Shown piece after piece: positions 1-10,464 of a stretch of DNA of 64,000 bases (position 1 is the first letter of the stretch; every line of letters begins with the position of its first letter). The position numbers were made by a program, and so were the translations under genes. The stretch lies in the NCBI RefSeq assembly GCF_019175385.1, contig NC_083340.1:22146336-22210335 (forward strand), written 5' to 3'. The stretch is from Lycium barbarum (Eukaryota; Streptophyta; Magnoliopsida; Solanales; Solanaceae). The notes beneath the pieces were generated by a model. It did not search any database, was not told where the DNA came from, and saw only the letters and a program-made list of their open reading frames with translations.

Positions 1-234
1 TGAATGGGTACAAGCCTGGTACTGTAATGGGTTTGTCGTTCGGGTTTTTTGTAATGGGCTCACAATGTCTACCTCGCCCAATACAGCCAGCCCATCTTGT
101 TGGGATACAAGCCTGGTATCAAATGATTCACATGTACATGTCACTTTTTCAATCACTTTTACAACTTGCAATTCACCTTTAAAAAGAGCTCAAAGTTGGT
201 CAGTCCAATGTATTAGTGGCAACCGTTAGTATTA
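1..234. other. Intergenic, no gene seen
   Basis: No ORF or known repeat end is recognisable. The only structure seen is a short direct repeat: ACAAGCCTGGTA occurs near 10 and again near 110. Confidence 0.4.
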
Positions 235-456
235 TCTCCCGTCTCTTACTTTTTCTGTTCTAAAAAGAGTTTTCTTTCTATATTTAGTATGTTTTCAAAT
301 AATATTTTACGTATCAATGACAAGTTTAAGACCACAAAATATAAAATACAATATATATATATGTTTACTTTAAGACCGCAAGATTCAAAACTGCCCCTTT
401 TATTTCTTAAATTTTGTGCTCAGTCGATTAAAACACTTAAATTGGGACGGAGGAAG
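235..456. mobile_element. Stowaway-like MITE (diverged)
   Basis: The right end reads AAATTGGGACGGAGGAAG and is followed by TA, the typical Stowaway terminus and target. The left end reads TCTCCCGTCTCTTACTTTTT after TA, which pairs only partly with the right end. There is no coding capacity. It is assigned by its ends and size (about 220 bp). Confidence 0.5.
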
Positions 457-466
457 TATGTCAAAT

Positions 467-602
467 AGGTCCTTGTCATGCTTTCTCTTGAGCCAAGGGT
501 CTTTCGGATACAGTCTCTCTACCCTCCCAAGGTAGGGTAAGGTCCGCACTCTACCTTAAAATCCACTCAATATATAAGATTACACGAGTATGTTGTTGTT
601 GT
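467..602 (+). mobile_element. Solanaceae TS-type SINE, 3' portion
   Basis: The stretch beginning GAGCCAAGGGTCTTTCGG, continuing CTCTCTACCCTCCCAAGGTA and ending TGTTGTTGTTG matches the 3' body and TTG tail of the common Solanaceae tRNA-derived SINE, recognised from memory. The 5' tRNA-like part is missing or unrecognisable, and the copy abuts a MITE. The same SINE body appears, inverted, inside the F-box gene at 28693-28808. Confidence 0.7.
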
Positions 603-650
603 GATAACTTAAAAACTAAATTTAAAAGTCATAATTTCATAAAAACACTA

Positions 651-925
651 CCCTCTCCGTTCCATAATAAGTGATTTTTTGGGTTTTTTAATTTTTTTTC
701 AAAATAAATAGTGTTTTAGAATTTCAAAAAGACTTTGACCAGATTCTTTTAAGATTACTCATATTTAAATAGTCAAGATTTATGAATTACTTTTTCTTTT
801 TTCAGAAAGTATTAAAACTTGATTAGGGGTAAGGTAATAAAAATCCTCCTAAATTTTTAGGAGTAAGAATTTTTTTAAAACGTGTGCATGAAGCTAAAAG
901 ATCTCTTATTATTAAACGGAGGGAG
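651..925. mobile_element. Stowaway MITE
   Basis: The left end CCCTCTCCGTTCCATAATAA and the reverse complement of the right end CTCCCTCCGTTTAATAATAA pair over about 25 bp, and both sides are flanked by TA (649-650 and 926-927). Size 275 bp, no ORF. The terminal sequence and TA target are diagnostic of Tc1/mariner-derived Stowaway MITEs. Confidence 0.8.
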
Positions 926-927
926 TA

Positions 928-1320
928 CATTGTTTGAAATGTGAGCAAAAGACTTTTGCTTTATGCATGCGTGGAAATGTCGGAGAGGCATGTGAAAAGC
1001 GCCGCAGAGATTTGAGAAAAGCTGGTCAAACAATGGCTCTGTTGAATGGATAGGAGGCGCTAAAAAGTTAAAAGAGCCATTTCATCGTGCCGGTCACGTG
1101 ACATATTCATAGCACAGCGTCATTTTAGAAGATCACAACAAAAATAAATGATTAAATAAATCCTAGCAAAACGATAAAACCAGCTTTTTGCAGCTTCAAT
1201 CAATCGGCTATCACATGTCCAGCTTGCCAATTGATTATCTGTCTTCAACTAATTTGGGTCCCGCTAACTTTTCACTTATTTGAGACTCATCACCTAAAAT
1301 ATCTTGTATGCTTCTTTATT
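928..1320. other. Intergenic, no gene seen
   Basis: No ORF, RNA gene or repeat end is recognisable here. Base composition is less AT-rich than the flanks between about 950 and 1130, which could be old unique sequence. Confidence 0.4.
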
Positions 1321-1321
1321 A

Positions 1322-1514
1322 CTCCCTCGTTCAATTTATCTGATATAATTTAATTACGCACGGTATTTATAATTATAAATATTTATATGGCTATAAATCA
1401 TTTCATTAAGAATAAAAGAAAAAAATTTAAAATCATTTATTTTTAAATATAGGTTGTATCATTCTTTTTTAGATAAATAAAAAAAAATATCAAAATAAAT
1501 TAAGACAGAAGGAG
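1322..1514. mobile_element. Stowaway MITE (diverged)
   Basis: The left end is CTCCCTCGTTCAATTTATCT after TA (1320-1321). The right end AAATTAAGACAGAAGGAG precedes TA (1515-1516). The internal words match the MITEs at 5193, 31719 and 38341 (for example ATAAATCATTTCATTAAG and GTATCATTCTTTTT), so these four are one family. Confidence 0.75.
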
Positions 1515-1516
1515 TA

Positions 1517-2059
1517 GAATTTTGGGGTTATATATAAACACTCCCCTGTATTTGTTTCAAATTTCAAGTTGAACGCCTAAAATTTTACGGGAGTCCTAAT
1601 TGTTAGAAATCGTATAAAATATCACGTTTTTAACCTACACCAAGTTCAAAACAAGTAGTGCCATTTCACTAACCAATTACATTTGATTACATTTTTTTTT
1701 GCATTTACAAAAGTTAATTTTATGATTTAATTGCAATAAATTATGAGTTAAATGATATGTGTGGAATCCCCCAACTTTGGGTGGTCACGTCATTTTTAGA
1801 GTTATTTGCATTTTGCACCACTTATGTATACTTTATTTAAATTTGTATCACATAATCTTGTTTGTTTCAATTTGCCCTCTAAGTATTAATTCCTGTGCAA
1901 CACCATAAAAGAATTATAAACATCGGAATTGTTTCAGAATCCTCCTGTTTGATTTAGTAAAATTACTTTTTAACAAGTCAGGAAATTCTGTTTTGGTAGA
2001 TTATGCATTGAGTACCAATAACTATAAAGAATTATATGTAAACAAGAATAATAGAGTAA
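1517..2059. other. Intergenic, AT-rich, no gene seen
   Basis: No supported ORF, RNA gene or repeat terminus. Several short poly(A) and poly(T) runs are the only pattern. Confidence 0.4.
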
Positions 2060-4133
2060 TCTATATATAATATAAAGCTAAGTGATAAAAGAATGATGTG
2101 GCACCTCTCTTTGATCGGGGATCTTATTTATTATTTTTCTCCTTTTTTTGCCACTTTTTTAAAAAATTTCTTGATTAGTTTATTTTAAAAACTCCTAATG
2201 GAAGATTGCAACAGTTGGATGAAAAAAGTAGTTAAACGTCAGTAATTAGTAATAGAAATAATGGTGCAGTTAAAATAATTAAGAGGTGTGGAAGTGAAAC
2301 TAACGGTTGCAATTATATTATTGAAGAGGTGTGAGGCAATTGAAGTTATGAGGGTATTAAAGAGTTATTACTATAATAGATGAGAATTGCAAAGATTCAA
2401 CTGTAATTATTCACACAATTGTTGAGGTTTTTTGAGTGATCAGCAAATCTCTCTCTTTATTTTTTTTCTTTTACTTTAGCAGTAGATCTTAATTTTTTTT
2501 TAGATTAAATAATATTGCTATTATATATATTCGGATTGCTTCGAACAGTCATATGATTTGTGGATGATTCTTTTACGTCATCATAGAGTATTAAATTTAA
2601 CTATGCGAGGTTTTGTGACATGCGATACAACAATCCTTTCGCTATCGGTTCGAAGAAATATTTTCCTTGATGTTCAAAATATTCAAGCAGACATGAATGG
2701 ATAACTAAATTGCACGTGTGAACACCTTATACTTCACCTGCCATAATTCAGAAGGTATGATATTTTATCGCATATTTTGATTCTTGTGAAAGTTTTTTGT
2801 TTTCAATACTTCATTGGTCTTCCTTTCTTTTATTTTTGTCAAACGTTCTGAATATCTATGCAAGAAATAGAAAATGAACTATATTATTAAATTTTCCTCC
2901 TTCTTAGTTTATGTTGACAAGTTTGTTTCATTACGATGTTAAATTTTTAGGGTAGTGAACAACATGCATCTTACCTGGCATTTAAAACTTCATGCCGAGA
3001 ATTTTTTTTCTTTTGAAATTCCTAATCAGGCTAATCTTAATATTATCATGTCCATGGAGTTGGTGGTCGATCGCGGGAACTTTTTTCATGGAAAAAATTG
3101 TGGGGTACACAGCACTTCTCTATTATTGTGATTCAAGGCTTCGCAATAAACTATTGTCTTCTTTTCTTAAATTCTTTTATTTTTCAATTTGAGTGTGTAA
3201 TTTCTTAACCTGTTTTTCATTTTTTGAAATTATCTAAATTTATGTTGTATGTGAAAGCATTTGGAAATTTTAAAGAATTTTTTAATGTTTTTTTAAAGTT
3301 TGTAAGACAATGTTAGATGTTGGCTAATTTTAGTTGCAAAAGAAGTTGTTTAGTCGATTTTTAAAAATAAACAACGATCATATGAAAGCATTTAGATTTT
3401 TAAAGAATTTTTTAGTGCTTTTTTAAAAAAAAAATTATAGGGCCATGTTAGATGTTGGCCGGCTTATTTTGATAATATCTCCGTGCTACATGGAGTTATA
3501 AAGATCCGTACATGGACAAATTTCAAGATTTGCTCTTGGAGTTTAAACGTAAAAAAGAATTGTAATTTTTTATTTTTGGATTCTACTTCTGAAAAGTTTT
3601 AATTATATCTATGGGAAAAAAAGAAGTGCATGTGAAGAATATCTATTTATAAAGCTAAGGTACTGTCCATTAATCTTTTCCATTTAATTCATTATTGTAT
3701 TATGCTTCAATTAATTGTATCAATTCTTAAAGATATTGAAATAATTTTGATTATATTTTCCTTTTGTTTTTAGTATTCATTGTCATGTATTGTTTTTCCG
3801 TTCATTCCTAATATATGTTAGATAATTAAGAAAATCACATTTTGCAATTCTTTTTATTAGTATTCTTGAATGAACTTTTCAATTTTGTGATAATTAGATA
3901 TAACTAATGATCTTTATACAAGATGTACCGTATCTTGTGAGTCATATAAGGGATGAAACATCAATCTTAGAAAGTTTATTATTGATAGTTTGGCAATTTT
4001 GCTGCATGAGCTATTTATGTCAAAAAAATGTTCTTCATAATTTCATGTAATAGCATACTTAATTTATGGCAAATATTAATTTGTAATTTTTTTTTTTTTT
4101 TATAACCGCGCAAAGCCCGGACAAATTCCTTAA
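2060..4133 (+). mobile_element. Non-autonomous Helitron
   Basis: The 5' end is TCTATATATAATATAAAGC after an A, the TC start expected of Helitrons. The 3' end holds a decayed GC hairpin (CCGCGCAAAGCCCGG, 4106-4120) followed by ACAAATTCCTTAA, the degenerate form of the hairpin plus CTRR terminus seen intact at 22715-22744 and 47800-47830. There is no Rep/helicase ORF in its 2.07 kb. The first 60 bp resemble the start of the Helitron at 20704, including GATGTGGCACCTCTCT. A similar TATAAAGCTAAGG start at about 3642 hints at a nested or chimeric copy. Confidence 0.65.
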
Positions 4134-4310
4134 TATTGTTAATGGGACTATTTATCTAGTCAACAACAACTTCTCTTTTAGTTGGAAATTAACCAAATCT
4201 AGTTAGGCACAGGAACTTTTGTCCTCCAACTATGTTCTGGACCAGCATAGAAATAGCAAATCGTAACAGTAATATAGTTTCCACTTTTGGGATTTTTCTA
4301 CTATATTGGA

Positions 4311-4341
4311 AGAGTGGGTTGGATCGTCGTCCACCCACTCT
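4311..4341. repeat. Short hairpin
   Basis: The arms AGAGTGGGT and ACCCACTCT flank a 13-base loop that includes GATCGTCGTC. It precedes the tandem duplication and resembles the GGACGACG plus hairpin structures at 25610-25650 and 42335-42366. Confidence 0.4.
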
Positions 4342-4349
4342 TCTAGAAT

Positions 4350-4790
4350 AGTAAATTTAAAAAAAAAAAATTAAGGCGGGGCAACTCTTCTATAATAGTA
4401 AAAATAAAAAAAAATTAAGGTGAGGTCCACGTGAAGAAGTAGGAGATAATTACAAAAAAAAAAAAAAATAGGACATTTAAATAATGATAATAAGTTCAGA
4501 AAATGGTAAAGGTATGCTTAGAGAAAATTTAAAGAAGAGAAATTCAGGAAAAAAAAGAAATAACGATTTAAATTAATCTCTAATAGTAAATTAAAAAAAA
4601 TTAAGGTGGGTCCCACTCTTCTATAATAGTGGAAATAAAAAAAAATAAGGTGAGATCCACGTGAAAAAGTAGGAGACAATTGCAACAAAAAAAATGACAT
4701 TTAAATAATGAAAATAAGTTCGTAAAATGATAAATGTACGCTTAGAGAAAATTAAAAAAAAAAAAATAACGATTTAAATTGAACACCAAA
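4350..4790. repeat. Tandem duplication, about 229-bp unit, two copies
   Basis: Two copies can be followed side by side. TTAAGGCGGGGCAACTCTTC (about 4372) recurs as TTAAGGTGGGTCCCACTCTT (about 4601), and both continue through TCCACGTGAAGAAGTAGGAG-like, ACATTTAAATAATGA and AACGATTTAAATT segments. It is non-coding; the poly(A)-driven ORFs inside are not genes. Confidence 0.7.
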
Positions 4791-5190
4791 ACCGCTAAAG
4801 AAGTCATAAAACCAAAATATTTAAAACTTATACCCAAAACATACGTCTCACACAAATAATGAGGAATAACGTCAAGAAGACGAAATATAAACGGTCAACA
4901 AACGTTTACACATATTTTCTTAAAATGATGAAGTTGTTCTACACTTAAAAATTTAAGACTACAACAAATGCTGACACATAAAAGCGTTTTTCAGTGTTGT
5001 TGAGTAGAAAGAGATGATGACATGAAACTCGGTAGGAGAAGGTGTATTTCAAATCTTTCAATTGGAGAACCAAACCAGGAAAGTCATATATGGGAGGAGC
5101 GGACTATGTAAAATAATTTATTGATATTTTCAGTTAATTGAATTATAATACTTTCTATAATAAAAATTCCATAATTATATTACTAAAAGA
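4791..5190. other. Intergenic, no gene seen
   Basis: No ORF above background and no recognised repeat end. Confidence 0.4.
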
Positions 5191-5192
5191 TA

Positions 5193-5410
5193 CTCTCTCT
5201 GTCCTAATTTATGTGACATAGTTTGACTAGACACGAAGTTTTTTTTTTTTTAAAAAAGATCTTTGAAACTGGTAGTCTAAAACAAGTCATAGATATTTGT
5301 GTGGATTTAAATCATTTCATTAAAGGTAAAAGAGAAAGTTTCAAGTTAAATGATTTCTAAACATAAAAATATATCATTTTTTTTAGACAGACTAACAAAA
5401 AAGTGTCGTA
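5193..5410. mobile_element. Stowaway MITE, right end lost
   Basis: The left end CTCTCTCTGTCCTAATTTAT follows TA. The internal sequence matches the family at 31719 and 38341. The right side stops at AAGTGTCGTA, short of the expected terminal inverted repeat, so the copy is truncated about 70 bp before the large MULE. Confidence 0.7.
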
Positions 5411-5478
5411 CTATTTTTTGTGCTAGCACGGGCTTTCATCATCCAGTACTAGCTAAAGAATGGACTTGGATAGGTTTG

Positions 5479-5487
5479 CTTAAAAGA
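5479..5487. other. Target-site duplication, left copy (MULE)
   Basis: CTTAAAAGA directly precedes the left terminal inverted repeat. The identical 9-mer follows the right one at 20420-20428. Nine bases is the usual duplication length for Mutator elements. Confidence 0.9.
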
Positions 5488-5602
5488 GAGTCCGCGACTT
5501 AAGTAGTACAAAAAATAAAAAGTTGAACCAAACTAGTACAAAAAAAAAAAAAAAAAAAAAACATAAGTAGTATTCACGCACGAAATTCGTGCGTGAAAGG
5601 AC
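5488..5602 (+). repeat. MULE left terminal inverted repeat
   Basis: It begins GAGTCCGCGACTTAAGTAG, continues AAAGTTGAACCAAACTAGTA, then a run of about 21 A, then ACATAAGTAGTA, and ends in a perfect palindrome with arms TTCACGCACGAA (5573-5597). The reverse complement is found at 20310-20419 with a shorter run (15 T). Weaker pairing extends inward, where both ends have a CTGCAA...GCAG hairpin. Confidence 0.9.
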
Positions 5603-5712
5603 CAAACTGCAAAAGCGCAGTTTTGGCCTTTCACGCACGAATTTTGTGTGTGACTGGGTCATCCAAAAAAAAAAAGAAGACTAGTACTTTCACGCACGAA
5701 TTTTGTGCGTTA
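5573..5712. repeat. Left-end palindrome cluster
   Basis: Three copies of the element's palindrome lie here: 5573-5597 (perfect, arms TTCACGCACGAA), 5629-5653 and 5688-5712 (imperfect). They match the cluster between the two genes (16085-16335) and the right-end pair (20270-20341). They are likely binding sites for an element-encoded protein; that role is inferred from their distribution only. Confidence 0.8.
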
Positions 5713-6127
5713 ATGGTGCAGCTTTTTTTTTTTTTTTTTTTCCGTTACCTTTCCAATTACGTTTTTTCCATACTTTGGGTAAAGATTAGTCATATTTTAA
5801 AATCCCAAAATATCAATATTTTATATAAAACTTAATATCTTTTTTTGCGTACAATAATATCGGCTCATTACATCAAGTCCACCTAAATATTTGGATCGTC
5901 GTTTTAGGGGTTCTAAAGTGCCCCGAAGCAAGTTTTGAAACTTGTAATATTTATAGGGTTTTGATTTAAGTGTTTTATTATATTTGAATGTACAAATTTA
6001 AATATTTGATTTAATAATAATTCATCCAATACGAGAGGTCTATACTAATAAAAAAAAAATTCATTCCATTTAATTACAATACTAATTCAAAGCAATACAA
6101 TAATAAATTACAATAACAATACAATCT

Positions 6128-8911
6128 TCAAGTTCTAGAGGATCTATTACTTTGAGACGTGCTTGTACTACCACGGCCTTGTTGCCCACACGAACGCTTG
6201 TCATGGCCATATTGCTTACATATAGAGCACTTGCGAGAGTAAGTTCTTTCACTAACATCCATTTGATTGGGTCTACGACTCCGTGAGTTAATGCCCAATT
6301 TTCTAATGTAATCCTTGTTAGCAATCATCGAAAACGACTCGTTTGGCCAATAAGCTTCATTACCAAGTGGGTGGAATTGGCCGGAATATGCTCTAAGGTA
6401 ACTGTGGACCTTGTATTCCCCCGCCACATAATTTGTTCTCATTCTCTCGAAGCACTTGACAGCATGAGAACACGGCATGTGGTACGTTTGCCACTTACCA
6501 CAAGTGCATGTTCTTGTTGCCTCATAAACGGTATGCACGTTTCCACCCTTACCGTTGTAATAACCCGTCCTAACTTCATACACATGTTGAATTGGGTCAT
6601 ACTCGGTCATTTGGTGACGCTCACATTTTTTCCTATAATGCTCCATAGTTTTGAAGGGCTTTGGCATCCATGTCCCGCCGTCGGCTAATATCGCTCTGGC
6701 CTGCCTTGTCCTAACAACAAATCGCTCCACCACCTGCTTGAAAGTCATTCTCACCATTGCGGTGACAGGTAGTCCTCGAGCAGATTTCAGCAAGCCGTTG
6801 AAAGACTCTGAGCTGTTTGTTGTGAGCATGCCCCATCTTTTTCCTCCATCAACATGAAACGTCCATTTTTCAACATCGAGCTTCATCAACCAAACGTATG
6901 CGGGTTCACTCACTGACCTGATCAGATCCATTTTTGCAGCCTATTTTCGTTGTTGATGCTCCATCGCAGCCCCCCACATTAATTTGTTTAGAGTGCCATT
7001 GTGAAACGTTGATTGCAAATTTGCCTTCAAGTGCCTTAAACAATAGCGATGGTAAACAAAGGGAGGCTGCCACCCCGGTAAATTATCCATATTGTATATG
7101 CCTTTATGACGATCAGACAGCACGCATATGTCGGTACGATCCTTAATAACATGAGTTTTCAAATGGGTCAAAAAGATCCCCCATGTGTCGTTGCTCTCGT
7201 TAGCGGCAATTGCGAAAGCAAGAGGAAATATTGACCCATTGGCATCCATTCCTATTGCAATTAGGAGCTTGATGTCGTAGGCACCATATACATGTGTACC
7301 ATCTATGGATATCACAGGTCGACAGTGAGCAAAACCATCAATGCATGGTTTGAATGTCCAAAATACGAAGTTGAAGATTTTACCCTCTATAAGTCGCCAC
7401 TCTACAACAGTACCATGATTAAAATGTTGTAGAGCTGCCATATACCTTGGCAGCGATCGAAAAGAAGTATGCCAATTTCCAAAGACCATCTCAAAAGCGC
7501 GTCTACGCCCGAGAAATCCCTTTCTGTTGCTTATAGTTTTACGATATACGGCTTGAACGTTTCGAATACAATCTTTGATGGGGAACCTGCACAAGTTTAA
7601 ACAAACAACATTTAGTAATGATCTTTCAATTGATATAAGACATATAATGTGCTAGGTAGGATAAGTTACCTTGGCGTTTCGGCAATGTCTTTAAGTAACA
7701 CTTGAGCAATCATGTTTGTATCTAAATTATAATGATCTGCTCGATTTTCTTCCATATCACAAGTGTGTCTTTCGCGGAATTTTGTGATAGCCCACATACC
7801 ATCAGGCTTAACAATTCCCCGAAGCAACCACTCACAGCCTTGATACCGTCGTTTGCAAACTAGCCTCCATATCTTTGAGGTTGATAGATGAACCTTAAAC
7901 TCCCTCATGTCCTTAAAACAATAAATTTTGACAGCCCGTTGCAAAGCTTTTTTGGATGCGAACAACATTCCCTTTGCAAGGTAGCATCGATCTTTGTTGA
8001 GATCCTTAGGTTCAATCCAGGTTTTTAAGCGACTATCATAATCTTCTCTTGTGAAGACAAATGCATCATCACGATCCTGCAGGCTATCAAGATAAGGGAT
8101 ATTGTTAGAATGCCATTGAATTGGGCTTTCAGAAGTTGTTTTTTCAGCCATCGATGGTGGTATGTGGTGGTGTATTGATTCTTGTTGGTTTTGGCTTTGA
8201 GGAATACTGTTGGTCATACCAACTTGAACATCGTCATCGTCTTCATCATCGGTTACCTCTGCATTATTAGCTATTTCATCATCATCACTTGATGATGACT
8301 CATAATAATTAGGAAAATCTTCATTATTAAGTGTATTCATCCACCTACATAAAAAATAACATATTTTAAATACCAACTTCATACATATATATAGATAAAT
8401 TAATATCAAGGTGATGAACTTACTATTGTTCATAAGCACTGTCATGGTGTGGAGAATGATCAACTCCACCGAACTGAGAGGATTGACCAACATCCATATT
8501 TGGTACCACTGGTGAGTTTTGAGAATAGTTCCTATAAAGATTTGAAAACTGGTTATTACCAATTCATACAACAAACACATGCTACTACACATAATAATAA
8601 TAATATAAAAAACTCATATTTACTAATTTTCATTGTAAGCTTGATTAAATTGTTGGCTTAGATTTTCCAGCGGCACTTGAGCACTCAAAATGTCTCCATA
8701 GGAATTAAAGTCCCCATATGTGTTACCATGAACAGGCTGGACTTGAGGGATTTCTTCCCGAGGTATCTTTTCAACATACATCTCAAGAACATTAATGAAT
8801 ACTAAATCACGATATTCTTCCGGCGATCCCAAATAATCACTCAAAGATTCATCATCGTTGATATTGTGCATGTCATAACGCACTACACCGTTTGATATTG
8901 TTTGTGGATAT
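6128..8911 (-). pseudogene. MULE transposase (MURA type), main part
   Basis: This is the transposase that would cut and move the element. Reading from 8911 down, there is a joining N-terminal segment (RYDMHNINDDESLSDYL), an acidic linker, then the MuDR DNA-binding zinc domain (VCKRRYQGCEW ... ERHTCDM, about 7740-7870). The catalytic domain follows, with first Asp in ISIDGTHVYGAYD (about 7290) and second in VLSDRHKGI (about 7115). After it come NSSESFNGLLKSAR (about 6815), a SWIM zinc finger CTCGKWQTYHMPCSH (about 6490) and a CX2CX4HX4C knuckle CSICKQYGHDKRSC (about 6210). One clean intron (GT-AG) is 7669-7587. An in-frame TAG at 6943-6941 interrupts the frame, which continues unchanged below it. 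The two candidate introns between 8340 and 8640 have GT-AG ends, but their joints spell TAG. The first exons are displaced to 15501-15706 by the LTR element. Family call sure; exact exons less so. Confidence 0.9.
7587..7669 (-). other. Intron in transposase gene
   Basis: The minus-strand donor CCAAG|GTAACTT and acceptor CTTGTGCAG|GTTCCCC join to give ...ETPR-FPIKDCIRN with the frame kept. Length 83 bp, a usual size for a plant intron. Confidence 0.8.
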
Positions 8912-10216
8912 TGATGAGTCGTGAAATTACGCGATATTCGACGCTAATTCCTTAAGCTTTTGTGACTCCTTAAGCACTTTTGTTGTTACTTTTTGTGTTT
9001 TTATGTTGTTTTGTAGGAAAAGATGCCCGGAGAGCATAAAAGAGCAAAATGGATCAAAATGGAACAAAATAGAGCAAAACAAGCCAAGTAGCTGAAATGA
9101 GTGATCGGAAGAAACCAAGTGAAAAGAAAGTCAAAAAGAGGTCAAACTGTACATTTTTGCAAAACTGTCAAAACTGGACAGTTTTGCAAAAACGGGACAG
9201 ATTTGCAAAACTGTCAAAAGTGGACAGTTTTGCAAAAACGGGCAGAATTGCAAAAACAGAAATATGGGGGCAGATTTTGACATTTTTTGGACTTGGAAAA
9301 ATTGGGGGGAGCTACAAAAGAGAGGCTAGGGCAAAACATTTTCCATCTTTGGTCATTTTGCAAGTTTTGGAGGCTAGGGTTTTTCTACAATATTGGAGAA
9401 GAAGATTGGAAGCACTTCAATGAGATATTTCTTAATCCTTTCTTCAATTCCTTGTTTTGTATTGCATATCTAAGTGTGTAGTATTTATTCCATTACTTGA
9501 ATCTTGATTGTGAAACTATTCTTGATTAAAGTTTGGATTGAAACTCTTGTTTTGCTTATGTATTGAATGATTTTTATTGCTATTGAAGTGGGTCTTTGTT
9601 GATTTAATTAATCTCATTCTTGAATGTTTCCAAAGGGATTAGCTAACCCTAGGACTCACCCATTTACTTAGATTGAGCTTGGAAAAGGAAATCTAGGTTG
9701 GGAAAGATTAATTAACAAGAATTTGGGTCATTAAACTCATCTAATAACTTGAGCTCGGAAGAGGATAGTTACTTGAGGTTAAATTGATTGTGCCTAATAT
9801 CACACTCTAAGGCTTGGAAAAGCTTAGAGTGAAATTCATTGATTTGGTTGGAAGACTTTCAATGAGATTTTAGATATCATTATCTATTGACACAAACCCG
9901 CTCTTAGTTGTAAAATCGTAAAATACGTTGGATCGTTACTTGAGTGTAATTTCCTTTGTATCCAAACTTGTGGTCATTGATCATTTTACTCACTTTCTAG
10001 GTTAGTTTACATTTCCGCATTAGTTATAATTTTCTCAAACAAAAACCTAAAATATCATTTATCGTTTGGCTTTAGCGTAGTTGGTGAAAGTTCCTTACTT
10101 TCTTAATCGCCTAGCATATTGTTCCCTGTGGGATCGACCCCGACTCATAGTTGGGTAAATATATTGCATACGACTGTGTACACTTTCTCTTTGAGGAGTG
10201 TATTTGGACGTTATCA
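8912..10216 (+). repeat. 5' LTR
   Basis: It starts TGATGAGTCGTGAAATTACG and ends GGACGTTATCA. It contains a tandem, internally inverted motif at about 9155-9260 (GCAAAACTGTC ... GACAGTTTTGC, about 54-bp period). Against the 3' LTR I count three substitutions and one 9-bp gap. Confidence 0.92.
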
Positions 10217-10220
10217 AAAA

Positions 10221-10238
10221 TGGCGCCGTTGCCGGGGA
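10221..10238 (+). promoter_or_regulatory. Primer-binding site (tRNA-Asp type)
   Basis: TGGCGCCGTTGCCGGGGA lies four bases after the LTR end and is complementary to the last 18 bases of plant tRNA-Asp including CCA. It would prime minus-strand DNA synthesis. Confidence 0.88.
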
Positions 10239-10329
10239 ACAATTTGGCGTATTTGAGTTAGTTTGGGATTTAAGCTAATTTGCTTTGGTTCAAACTTTCA
10301 TTGCTTTATTTTATCTGGAAAAAAAAAAA

Positions 10330-10425
10330 ACTGACCAGTTCTGAAAAACTGTCCAGTTTTTGCTTCTGCAGAAACTGTCCAGTTCTGAAAAACTGTCCAG
10401 TTTTTGCTTCTGCAGAAACTGTTCA

Positions 10426-10430
<5 letters not shown>
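10330..10430 (+). repeat. Tandem CTGTCCAGTT repeat in leader
   Basis: A unit of about 51 bp (CTGTCCAGTTCTGAAAAACT then TTTTTGCTTCTGCAGAAA) occurs twice plus a partial copy, followed by about 30 A just before the gag-like start codon. It echoes the ACTGTC/GACAGT motif inside the LTR. Confidence 0.75.

Positions 10431-10464
<34 letters not shown>

Noticed and set aside
5593..5835. Plus-strand ORF over the MULE left palindromes
   Set aside because: It covers terminal inverted repeat and poly(A/T) runs; the real gene is on the other strand.
6371..7146. Several plus-strand ORFs of 68-105 codons
   Set aside because: They are antisense shadows of the transposase exons, which carry recognisable catalytic and zinc motifs.
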